From positions 93,467,385 through 93,531,384 of the forward strand of contig NC_039359.1 in assembly GCF_003573695.1 (NCBI RefSeq): a DNA stretch of 64,000 nt. Direction: 5' to 3'. The notes beneath the pieces were generated by a model. That model saw only the letters and a program-made list of their open reading frames with translations, did no database searches and had not been told where the DNA came from. The translations under genes and the position numbers were made by a program. The DNA comes from Papaver somniferum (taxonomy: Eukaryota; Streptophyta; Magnoliopsida; Ranunculales; Papaveraceae). Shown in pieces: positions 26,402 through 37,202 of the stretch; the first letter of the stretch is position 1, and each line of letters opens with the position of its first letter.

Positions 26402-27276
26402 GTATGCAAACGGGTACGCATACTTAAAGTTGCCAGTCTAAGTTTGGGTTCGCCAGTATGCAAACGGGGACGCATATTTCCAAACACATCAGAAATTTCC
26501 GGACCCAAACCCTTCGCCAGTACATGTACGGGTATGTGTACTCAGGTACTCGGAATTTCACAACTAACAGGTACGCATACGGGTATGCATACTATATCTC
26601 CGGTCATGGATCACATACATGCAAGAATGCATACTATGTTCATAATCCAATGATAGATAAGTATTCTAAACTCTATTTCAATCATTGAACCTTTCTTAGA
26701 GGATGAAAATAGCTGTTTTCACACACTATTAACATCAAATTAATTTTCAAGTTATTGAAATAATCATAACGAAACATTCCAAGTCTACGCTAAATGATTG
26801 TACCACACAAACCATGTAAGATGTTACTCGGCGATTTTCACATGACCATCTTTTGACTTTCGTCAAGAATATTAAATGAACTTGGTTGAAGCGAAAGCTT
26901 ACGAACACATATTTCGAGAAATATGTAAGCGAGTTAAACTCAACTCAAAATCTCAATGTGTATAATCGAATACTATATAGTAATACGACTTTTGTCTCAA
27001 TATAGGACATAGAGTAGAAATAGACTTTCAAAGTGATAGATGAGTTTTAATATCCACATACCTTTTGTTGATGAAGTTCCACAATCTCTTCTTAGTAGTT
27101 CTTCGTCTTTAATTGATGAACGTCGTGAAGTCTAATGCTCAACTACACAATCTATCCTAGTCCGAGACATCACTATAAATAGACTTGAAATCAATACTTA
27201 TAATTTTTATCACTAACATTGACAAACAAGCTTGAGATAGCAACGCTTGCGAGTTCGACCGAGCAGTGCTCTAACA

Positions 27277-28909
27277 ATCTCCTCCTTTGTCAATTTTAGT
27301 GACAAAACTATCAATACATATGGATTACAAAATAAATAATATTTGTCGATTCTCATCCAAATGCTTGGTCTCCTTGGTTCTTCAATATTGCTCGAAATCT
27401 TCGTCACTTCTAGGTACTCCAATGATTCTAAATGTGTTCAACTCAGCATCATAGTTGTTGAAGATCCATAGCTATAACAATGAGAAAACAATTTCTATCA
27501 ATCATTGATATACAGTGTCATAGTGTTATTACACATCATCAAAGTCTAATTGTATCACAACTTTGACAACAATACTACGGTGATATGTATCACTTCCCCT
27601 TAGTCAATATTTCATTTCACAATGAAAACCACTCCGCTTTACATAATGATCCATAAACCATATGTATATGTAGTGTGGACTACACATCAATTATCCCCCT
27701 TTTGTCAATATAAACTGGAAAAGATACGAAAACTAGTGGGATCCTCATGAAATTTTCATAGAGATACTTCATGACCAAAAGAGAACAACATACCAACTTG
27801 TTTCGATGATTTCACATAGTCGAAACTTAGTTTATTCATCAAGGAGTTTATAAAGATACAAGAAAACTGCTACAATATTCCATAGCCGCACTCCCCACAT
27901 AGATTTGGCAATTAAACACAAGTTCAATTAGGAAATATCCCCCATAAACTGTCATTCCCGAAAGAACAACAAGAGCGACCTTACTTTTACAAGAAAAGAA
28001 GGATTTCTTTGGACATTAACAAATCACATGAAACATGAATTTGTATCCAAAACTCTCAATTAAATTAACCACAAGAGAACCCATCATTAATTAAATCGGA
28101 AATGCTCACATATGAGAACTTATGGAGCCGCACAGTACATACACAAAGATGTGGATCAGGGAAAGAACAATACTGCAGAATAATCAAAGATTCATTCTAT
28201 TTTTCGTCACTATTTGCACAATGACATATAATAGACTTAATCTTTGTAAACAAAATTTCATCTTATCTTCCATCAATATTTGCATAAAGACATAATAGGC
28301 TTAACTTTTGTAGTCAAAAGTTCATTCTATCTTTTATCAATATTTTCATACCGACATACAATAGAGTTAACTTTTGAGCAAATATGGGACAATAAAGGTT
28401 CACGGACGTAAACAATATATCCCATAACAATTTGCAATATATAAAACCATAAATATTAATACTGCAAAAATCATCTTCCAAAACCTAGTTTTCCTTCTTA
28501 AAGACACAAGAATAAATTCTCATAAGAATTTTCCTAGAATCTCCCTGAAAAAAATTTAGACACGATCATTAACAAAAGAACGGACAAGGGCGAGTTCATC
28601 AGATGCTTTCTTTAGCTCGTTTTTCAGAAATGCAAGGTTCACAAACGAAGAGTTGCAATTTCAAGTTGTTCACAAACGACCTCAAAATCTTGAAGAAGAT
28701 TTCCTACCAGTTGAAGAGACATCTGAACTGGAAGATCTTTTTCATGATCAATTGCTTGAAAGAAAATTATGGAGATGGGTTCTTCGCGAAGTTCAAAAAC
28801 TTTTGCATCATCAAACTTGTCTTCCTCATTGCATCCTTCCATTGTGGATACCAAAAGAAATCAAGAGAGTCTTGACGTTATCGAACAAGTATATATCAAA
28901 AGAAATCCT

Positions 28910-28946
<37 letters not shown>

Positions 28947-29812
28947 AGTTATTTTCACATAGAAATCCTAGGGTTACTTGTACCTGTTTGGTAATGGGTC
29001 AGGTGCACAAAGTTCAAGGTTATGACCCACAAATCAAAAACCATGGATCCAGAGGAGCAAATCGTTCAGGAACATGTTTTAACAGAACAAAAACAAGTTT
29101 CGAACGCATGACAGAAAGCTTTGGTTCACAAGGGGTGCAACACAGAGTTGGAAATCAACTGTCATTGAGGAAGAACGAATTAAAGTTTTAGACAAAAGCA
29201 TCAGACGGATAAGGCACAACAACTGTCTGGAGCAAGGATCGGAAAGAAGGAACAAGATCAAAAAAAAAGGTATCAGACAGACCATTCTTCAAGAAAGAAG
29301 CATCTTCTTGAGAGTTATGTGTATCATCTCATGGTCTTACAGAGGATACACACAAGGAAATGGTCAAATTTTAATCTGATGAACATGACGTTCATCAGAG
29401 GTATTGACATTTTCCTTTTTACTTTCTTGACAAAAAACAGAAGCCTTATGTGAAACTTCAAAAGAATTAACAAGAGAAGGACAAGAGTAACATGAACCAG
29501 CTGTTTTTCTCGCTTTCTTGATTTTGCGCTTGAGACTGTTGATACTGGTTTTGAGTTCCGAAACATGATTATTGATGTGAATATAATCGGGAACACTTAT
29601 TTTAGGAGCAAGATCATCTTTGAAGAAAGGACATGAGCTTGAAGTTTTCTTCTTCATTCGAAACCTTTTTCTCTTTATAGACCTTTTAGAGTTATCAGTC
29701 ATCCATATAACATTGTTCTTTTTACAGTTATAAGTAAAAGTTGTGTTATATTCATAATATGGAATTGGCCCATCACAACACTTTTCTTTATTGTGAGATA
29801 AATTTCTAATAG
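27277..29812 (-). repeat. PPT and noncoding tail of element B
   Basis: The polypurine tract lies at 27277-27292 (plus strand ATCTCCTCCTTTGTCA). The region to about 28560 is homologous to 5081-6660 of element A. It includes three degenerate copies of a 60-70-bp repeat (TTCATTCTAT...ATCAATATTT...ACATA-ATAG) at 28189-28380. A (TA)n run lies at 28914-28942. The ORFs at 28603-28994 are poorly supported; part of 28639-28854 minus (FELREEPISIIFFQAIDHEK) could be a decayed family ORF. Confidence 0.6.
29364..29812 (-). CDS. Unrecognised Cys/Lys-rich ORF, element B
   Basis: A minus frame whose first codons come from the inserted D LTR (open back to 29852); only the part below 29813 belongs to B. It has a Cys/Asn-rich start (SHNKEKCCDG), a basic run (NSKRSIKRKRFRMKKK), and a predicted helix (SELKTSINSLKRKIKKARK) followed by CYSCP. 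The basic and Cys-rich make-up would suit nucleic-acid binding, but there is no exact zinc-knuckle spacing. It lies where pol would be. I do not recognise it. Confidence 0.35.
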
Positions 29813-29817
29813 TACAC

Positions 29818-31329
29818 TGATAGACACATTTTTGTATCTGATATAATCTCAATTGTATATATTTTTAGTGCTCGATTTTGTATTTATTTTGGCTTTTTAT
29901 GTCTTTGTAGGTGTTTTTGGAAAAATAAGATTTTGCGGCGAAATTGGCTCGAAAGTGTTTTTTGCGTTCATGGGAGGACATTTGCTATTCGGACCCTCAC
30001 TTTGGATAAGGGGTAACCTAATTACTAAGGGGCATCCCATTTCCAGGCATCTGCTAATCGCACCCGTACTCTGGATAAGGGGCAACCATCTTCAACATTC
30101 AAAAATCAGGTTTTGGCGGGAAAAAAAGTGTAGTTAAAGAGCAGTTTTGGCAATCGTGATTTGGAGGAGTTTGAGGTCGATTAAACCTATGATTTTCATA
30201 GGATAGACTCCTTATGGGTCTAGGAATCTGATATGGGTGTTTAAATCGATTAGAATGGGTTCAAACGACGGATTTTTCTCACAACAAGAAAATATGGAAA
30301 GTCACGTGTGTGACCTGTTTTAGGAAATTTTAGAGTGATTAAACGCTGTAAACCTTCCCAAAGATTTGTATCTATCTAAGGAAGAGTTTAGAATAAAAAG
30401 GAAAGCTCAGAAACGCGTAGAAATCCTAAAACAAGAAATTGTCGCAACTTGGCCGTGAAGAGAAGGAAAGAGATTTTGGAAGATTTGGGAGAGATTTAAT
30501 CGGTATTTTTGATATAAATAGATGTCTTGGGTCATATAGAAGAGGTGTCAAGAGTTTGGGAACCTAAGGAGAGCCAGAGAAGAAGAAATCAGAGCTTTAC
30601 CAAACTCTGTTTCTGCTGCTGCTGCTGCTGTTGTTGAAGAAGAAGAACATTGACCCTCGGTAGACAGTCGCAGAAAAGTGTCGCTGTTTAACAGCTGAAG
30701 AACATTAAGATGTTCAAGGCAGTCTTAAATCAGCGACAAAGTAACAGTTTTTCTGTAACAGTTCCATTGTAACAGTTGTTTTGCAACACCAACACACTGT
30801 TGCAAACAGTCTGTGTTATTACTTTTCACTCTTTTAATCATCTTTTGAGCAACAAACACATATTTTGAGATCATGATTGATATGAGGAGCTAAACCCCAA
30901 CACTGGGATGACGGAGGAAGCCATATTTCATACGTGTGGTAATTATATTTAATTCTTTTTATGACTTTTTGCATTAATTTAATCGTTTTATGATTTTTCT
31001 TAATTAGTTGTGAAGTCGTATGATGATGTATGCTTGGTCTAATTGCTTTTGATGCATCATGCTAGTGATTTACAGTTAATCTTTTTAAAATCTACCCTGG
31101 CATAGAATTAGAGTCAATAAACAAGAGCTATAATTGTCTAAGAATTGTTTTTTGAACCACATGGTATGAGGTTTGGTGGAATCCTGAGTCTCAGTAATCT
31201 CTCGACATTGTGACAAACCTTGTGTATATATTTTCTTTATTTTTATTGTTTTCTGTTATTAAGTCTGAAATTGAGTCTACACAAGTCCGAGTTGAACGAA
31301 CTTTATTTATCACTTAAAAAACTACATCA
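29818..31329 (+). repeat. 5' LTR of element D
   Basis: 1512 bp, TGATAGACAC to ACTACATCA. It contains a CTG-rich microsatellite near 30612-30640 that is longer than in the 3' LTR. A TATA-like GATATAAATAGA lies at 30512-30523. The sequence is unrelated to the LTR of C except for the TGATAG start. Confidence 0.88.
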
Positions 31330-31334
31330 ATTTT

Positions 31335-31352
31335 TGGCGCCGCTGCCGGGGA
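31335..31352 (+). other. Primer binding site of element D (tRNA-Asp type)
   Basis: TGGCGCCGCTGCCGGGGA, five bases after the LTR end, with the same single difference from the plant tRNA-Asp complement as in element C. Confidence 0.88.
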
Positions 31353-31850
31353 TTTATATTTAGATTTGTTTTAGGTTTATTTTTATTTTTATTATTATTT
31401 TTTTTTTTGTTTTTTTTTACGCGTTTTGGTATTTTTCGATTCTTTTCAGATTTGGAGCGAAGCTACAAGGAAAGAAAAGTACTATAAAAGGAAAGCATCG
31501 CCACAGAAGGAAACAAAAGAGGAATCTGAAAGGAGTGAAGAAGAAGATTTTGTATATAGTTATTTTTTTTATTTTTAGAAACTGTAAATAAGATTTTATT
31601 TTTGTAATTTTTCTTTTCCTTTTTGGACATTTTTATTTTTGGACTGAACATTATTATTATTTTGAAACCCTAAGGAAGGGTTAGCAATTAAATATAAACT
31701 GTTTGCAGGGAAGGACGACAGTTACGATACTGTCTCGGCCCCTCGGGTTCGTACACTGACATTGGAGTCGGTGGCCTGAGTCGACTTCAACGGTTCATCG
31801 CCCGTCTGGTACGGGAGGTAAGACTCTATCCACCCACGAATCCCCTATCA

Positions 31851-33230
31851 GTGGGTTTTATTTTGTGTGACAACTCACACCCCTGCAGTAGAATGTTGAA
31901 CTGGTATTACAATAGAAAATACAACGAATATCCGACCGAGTTTCAAAATGGACGTTACTACTTTGACCATAGTGTGAATAGTGGTTGGGAACATCAGCCT
32001 TTTGAAGATTATGGTCCATACCATGGTGAGCCCAATTACTATCCACATACGCACCGGTCATATGAGCAAAATTATTATATTTCTCCTTTAGAAGAGTCTC
32101 TCAGGAAGTTATAAGAGTCGACACGTAGGATAGATGAGATGAATAACTTAGTTTATGACGAAAGAAAACTTTCTTTAGAGGAATCTCTCAAGCTGATAGC
32201 TGAGACGAACGAAAGAATTGCTCGAAATAATCTTAATTTTCAATATAGTGTCTCCAATAATACCCTTGAAAATGAGGATAGTTATTTGCATAAACAGGAT
32301 GACGAGGATAAAATTGGTTACACTACTTGTTTAGATGAGGTTCAACCATTTTCATGTTATTATAATGATTATGATGAGGATAGTGTTGATGAATAATTTG
32401 AAATAAATAGGCATAGTGATCAGGAATTTGCTACTCCAACTGAGCTTAATAATAATAATATTATTTCTAGTTCAAATCCAAATAATTTTAATAATTATTC
32501 ACCTATTCAAAAGGACGAGGATTTGACTAGAGATACCCCCGTTTTAGATGATGTAGTATTTCCTTTTGATTACGAAGCTAATAATGGTTTAGAGGAACGA
32601 GTATATTTTGAGTCTAGCGATTTAGAAACAATAGACTTAGAAAAAGAAAATGAACTCGTCGAGATGAGTGAGGATGTACCCGACTTAGAAGAATCAATTG
32701 ACCATTTTCATGAATTAGATGACCTTGAAATTAGGGAAGTTGTGACTAGTCTTTCTAGAGACACTGAAAACTCTAGGTTTGGGGGTGATTATCATTCTCC
32801 ATGTGATTTAACTCTTATAAAGATCCCTCACTTGGGACTTGACATATGTGCCTCAACCATTTTACAAGATTATCTTCATACACGTTTTCCTGAACCTAGT
32901 GATGTCTACAAGAAATTTCAGTTATTAGAAACCCATCCTCTGGTTGATGTGGTTTACCCAGGCTATGATACCCAGATTGACTTTGTTTTCCCACCAAATA
33001 TTTTTCTTCCAAATGTGGGAATGTTTGATTTTCAAATGTGTCGAATATTAAGTTTTGAGACTAAACCTAATTACTTTAGGAGATTAGAGTCGACATACTT
33101 GTTTAAGGAAGATCACCACTCTCATTGTGGTCAGCTGTGTAAGTCAAATCTGATTGACTTAGAGGATCCCCAATTATTCAGGTTATTATTATGTGCTTTT
33201 AAGTTTTATTTGAGTTTTTCCAGACTCTAG
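31851..33230 (+). pseudogene. Family-specific ORF of element D, two in-frame stops
   Basis: One reading frame runs through 31851-33230, broken only by TAA at 32112-32114 and 32394-32396. The N-terminus (from Met 31893, MLNWYYNRKY) is rich in Tyr, His and Pro; the middle is acidic with a likely coiled coil (LEESLKLIAETNERIARNN). The C-terminal third (from 32523) is acidic and ends in LGLDICASTILQDYLHTRFP, NYFRRLESTYLF and DLEDPQLFRLLL, the block shared with element C. A second frame, 33242-33478, repeats a similar ending (DNPQIFRLLLYDF). It may be a gag-like or particle-binding protein; there is no enzyme motif and I do not recognise the family. Confidence 0.6.
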
Positions 33231-33478
33231 AACCTGAACATTTGGATCTAACCTATGAGGAAATGCAACCCATAAAAATATTTTATTTGGACCCAGTTAT
33301 AGATCCTGAACCGGAACCACAACTAGATGTAGCCGTCTTAAACAGGAAACTAGACAAGGGTGTGCTTTATTTGTTCATTTTCTTGGCATGTTGCAGATTC
33401 CTTTTACTTGTGATAGCTCTATTTGGTTTTGATAACCCACAGATATTTCGGCTATTACTTTATGATTTTATAAGGTGA

Positions 33479-34722
33479 CTAATCCTTCTTAGTCTGGATG
33501 AAGACATTAAACTTAGCACTTCTTGGGAGGTAACCCATTCTCATACAACACGGTAATATCTTTCATTATCTCTTTTGCTTCAAATGGTAACAGTTTCTCC
33601 TTGTTCATGATTTTAATTTGATCTTTAGAACATTGAGGACAATGTTAGATTTAAGTTTGGGGGTATAGGAGAAACTTTTTAGTTGCACAATTAAACTCCA
33701 GAGCCTAGAAATTTATGCTTATTAAGGATGGCACTAACCAATCTAAGTGGATGGAAGCATTTTGGTTGTAGGAGTTGAGGAACCAATCTGACTAGATGGA
33801 AACATCTAAAGAGTCTATTCATAAAAGCACAGAGCTCAGGTGTTAGAAATAACATGATAGTTTCACCATATCTCGTTGAGTCCTTTTCACTTCTGTTTTT
33901 ATTTTTTTTTATTTTTAAACTATGTTTCTCTAAGTGATAAGGTGGGGCTCACGATTCAAGTTGTTACCAATGCTAGGGTGAATTAGAGTGATTGAGATAC
34001 AAAAAAAAAAGTTGAAAAAAAAAGAGTTGAAAAAAAAGAAAGAAGAGACCAGATCATCAGACCAACTGGAATAAATTCAATAAAGTCGACCACTGGAACC
34101 CTTGTATATGCCAGTTGTGTTGACCTAGAGTTAGGATTATCAATCACTGGTTCCCTTGTATATGCCAGTGTGTTGATATTAGTCAGACTAGTATCTCAGT
34201 CCATTAGGATAGGTTCATTTTGGCGGAGGCCTTCAGACAGATATGGGAAACACCGTTCACCTAGTAAACATCAAAACCATCTATGTTTTTCTATATCCAT
34301 ATTCTTGATCTATCCATGTGATTAGTTTTGACTCCGGATATTGATGTCCATAGTGAGACTATCTGAGTAGAGCTCTGTCACTTCATATGAATTTTAGTAT
34401 GCTTGAGTGCAACTCGTGTACATCAATTGGAATTTCGCATCAGCGTACTTCCCCCTGTAGTCAATAAGTATGCCAACCAAGGAGATTCTTTAGTGCCTTC
34501 CAAGGTTCTGTGTAGATAGCTAGGGTCTGGAGTATAAAGGTTTTGTGGGTATACCTCTGGTAAGCCCTCCGGAGACAACACTTCGCCACTAGGGACACCT
34601 AGGGGTTTAAAGGCTTATTGCATACGCTAAATGCAATCGACGATGCCTGCGACAGTGAGTTAGGATTTTATTTCTATTTTATTTTTGCTCGAGGACTAGC
34701 AAATAATAGGTTTGGGGGTATT
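33479..34722 (+). repeat. Conserved noncoding 3' module of element D
   Basis: Contains TTAGCACTTCTTGGGAGG (33513-33530), a first ACATTGAGGACAATGT..TTTAAGTTTGGGGG block (33631-33662), two hairpins at 34091-34116 and 34145-34170 with CCCTTGTATATG between CTGG/CCAG arms, CAGATATGGGAAACACCG (34238-34255), the CACTAGGGACACCTAGGGG box (34577-34595), and GCTCGAGGACTAGC before the polypurine tract 34708-34722. The order matches element C. Confidence 0.7.
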
Positions 34723-36253
34723 TGATAGACACATTTTTGTGTCTGATATAATCTCAATTTTATATATTGTTAGTGCTCGATTTTGTATTTATTTTGGCTT
34801 TTTATGTCTTTGTAGGTGTTTTTGGAAAAATAAAATTTTGCGGCGAAATTGGCTCGAAAAGTGTTTTTTGCGTTCATGGGAGGACATTTGCTATTCGGAC
34901 CCTCACTTTGGATAAGTGGTAACCTAATTACTAAGGGGAATCCCATTTCCAGGCATCAGCTAATCGCACCCGTACTCTGGATAAGGGGCAACCATCTTCA
35001 ACATTCAAAAATCAGGTTTTGGCGGGAAAAAAAGTGTAGTTAAAGAGCAGTTTTGGCAATCGTGATTTGGAGGAGTTTGAGGTCGATTAAACCTCTGATT
35101 TTCATAGGATAGACTCCTTATGGGTCTAGGAATCTGATATGGGTGTTTAAATCGATTAGAATGGGTTCAAACGACGGATTTTTCTCACAACAAGAAAATA
35201 TGGAAAGTCACGTGTGTGACCTGTTTTAGGGAATTTTAGAGTGATTAAAACGTTGTAAACCTTCCCAAAGATTTGTATCTATCTAAGGAAGAGTTTAGAA
35301 TAAAAAGGAAAGCTCAGAAACGCGTAGAATTCCTAAAACAAGAAATTGTCGCAACTTGGCCGTGAAGAGAAGGAAAGAGATTTTGGATGATTTGGGAGAG
35401 ATTTAATCGGTATTTTTGATATAAATAGACGTCTTGGGTCATATAGAAGTGGTGTCGAGAGTTTGGGAACCTAACGAGAGCCAGATAAGAAGAAATCAAA
35501 GCTTTACCAAACTCTGTTTCTGTTGCTGCTGTTGAAGAAGAAGAACAGCTGAAGAACATTGACCCTCGGTAGGCAGTCGCAGAAAAGTGTCGTTGTTTAA
35601 CAGCTGAAGAACATTAAGATGTTCAGGGCGGTCTTATTTTAGGGCAGTCTTAAATCAGCGACAAAGCAACAGTTTTTCTGTAACAGTTCATTGTAACAAC
35701 TGTTTTGCAACACCAATACACTGTTGCAAACAGTCTGTGTTAGTACTTTTCACTCTTTTAATCATATTTTGAGCAACAAACACATATTTTGAGATCATGA
35801 TTGATATGAGGAGCTAATTCCCAACACTGGGATGACGGAGGAAGCCATATTTCATACGTGCGGTAATTATATTTAATTCTTTTTATGACTTTTTGCATTA
35901 ATTTAATCGTTTTATGATTTTTCTTAATTAGTTGTGAAGTCGTATGATGATCTATGCTTGGTCTAAGTTCTTTTGATGCATCATGCTAGTGATTGACAGT
36001 TAATCTTTTTAAAATCTACCCTGGCAAATAATTGGAGTCAATAAACAAGAGCTATAATTGTCTAAGAATTGATTTTTGAACCACATGGTATGAGGTTTGG
36101 TGGAATCCTGAGTCTCAGTAATCTCTCGACATTGTGACAAACCTTGTGTATATATTTTCTTTATTTTTATTGTTTTCTATTATTAAGTCTAAAATTGAGT
36201 CTACACAAGTCCGAGTTGAACGAACTTTATTTACCACTTAAAAAACTATATCA
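34723..36253 (+). repeat. 3' LTR of element D
   Basis: 1531 bp, TGATAGACAC to ACTATATCA, followed by TSD TACAC. Compared with the 5' LTR it has a shorter CTG run and a small extra segment near 35622-35645 that partly repeats GGGC.GTCTTA. Confidence 0.88.
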
Positions 36254-36302
36254 TACACTGAGAAGCGAGTTTGATTACTTCTTTAGACATCCATACAAGA
36301 AT

Positions 36303-37140
36303 CTAATGAAGTTTTTCGTTCCGTAAACGTAGATGACATCTTCTTTCAATGTGACCTTTCTTTCCGCAATGATAGCAGTTGACAGGAATGTTTTTATCCG
36401 TTCTCAACTGGCTAGTCTTAGAGGGATGCCATTCTTGGTTTTTCGTGACATCTGCAGTACTTGGAGCGTTTATAACTTTATAGCCCATACCACGTGTATC
36501 ACGATGTTCTTTACATACTCCTAGCATAAAAGACAATTTTGTAGAGCTAGAACTGATTTTTTTCAAGTTCTCTTCCAAAGATTTTACCTTCTCAAGAGAA
36601 GCACTAAGATTAGTCTCCAATTATTTCTCTCGGGTTAGAAAAACTGTTTCTCTGTCATTTAGAAAATTTTGTTGAGAGTCATACCTTGCTTCGGTTTCTG
36701 CAAATCTTTCTTTCAACACAAAGAGATTTTTACGAAGTTCATCAAATTCATAATTCTTTGAATGTAGATATTCCTATCAATATTTAAGAATATATTGTAG
36801 CAAACTATAACCACAATCATATCCTTTAGTTTCTCATTTTCCTGTTTTCAGGACAGAGAGGAGTCAGAAATTCAGCCAAGCAAGATGTTGACTTTTCTTT
36901 CTTGAGGAGATGATCGAAAAGCTTGATGTACTGTGAGACTTCCTCATCAACTTCTTGTCCCTCTTCTGAATCACTTTCATCAGAAATTTCATCCAACTGT
37001 TTATCTAGGCAAGCTTCCCAGTTATACACAGTTTTAGATGTTGGAGAAGAGATTAGAAATTTCTCAGGAAAAACAAGACTTTGAACCAATTTAGAATGTT
37101 TCTGAACCGGTGATGCGTTGTTAGAGAGATTATCGTCCAT
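36303..37140 (-). pseudogene. gag: Truncated copia-type gag, element B
   Basis: The minus frame from 37140 starts MDDNLSNNASPVQKHSKLVQ and is acidic (SDESDSEEGQEVDEEV). A frame break follows; at about 36770-36400 there is a coiled-coil region (SLEKVKSLEENLKKISSSS) with one stop near 36620. The zinc knuckle CYHCGKKGHIERRC (CX2CX4HX4C) lies near 36370-36325. The UBN2 core seen in element A is missing, so the gene is internally deleted as well as frameshifted. Just beyond the zinc knuckle, the sequence is cut by element D at 36254. Confidence 0.75.
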
Positions 37141-37191
37141 ATTCAGATCGATACAAACACATACTTATGAGGTATTAAATGTGTTTGCCTT

Positions 37192-37202
37192 CTCTGATAC
37201 CA
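37192..37202 (-). other. Primer binding site of element B (initiator Met tRNA)
   Basis: The minus strand reads TGGTATCAGAG, an exact match to the complement of the initiator Met tRNA end, two bases from the LTR edge at 37205. Confidence 0.88.

Larger units (their letters stand above)
16663..27276 (-). repeat. 3' LTR of element B, split by element C
   Basis: Left part 16663-18300 starts TGAAAAAGCGGGGGT and aligns with 37205 onward. The right part 26402-27276 ends GTGCTCTAACA and is followed by the polypurine tract. The break point is CAAGTATG, which is intact in the sister LTR at 38823-38830. Palindromic GTACGCATAC/GTATGCAT boxes are dense at 26400-26600. Confidence 0.85.
29818..36253 (+). 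mobile_element. Element D: young non-autonomous LTR element, tRNA-Asp primer
   Basis: 6436 bp, flanked by TACAC at 29813-29817 and 36254-36258, inserted in the interior of B. The LTRs (29818-31329 and 34723-36253) differ by only scattered bases and small indels, so insertion is recent relative to the rest. The 3.4-kb interior has a tRNA-Asp primer site, an ORF with two in-frame stops, a noncoding 3' module, and the polypurine tract GGTTTGGGGGTATT. No pol domain is present. Confidence 0.88.

Noticed and set aside
31463..31651. Minus ORF in the leader of element D
   Set aside because: A poly-T/A leader translated as Lys/Asn; no support.
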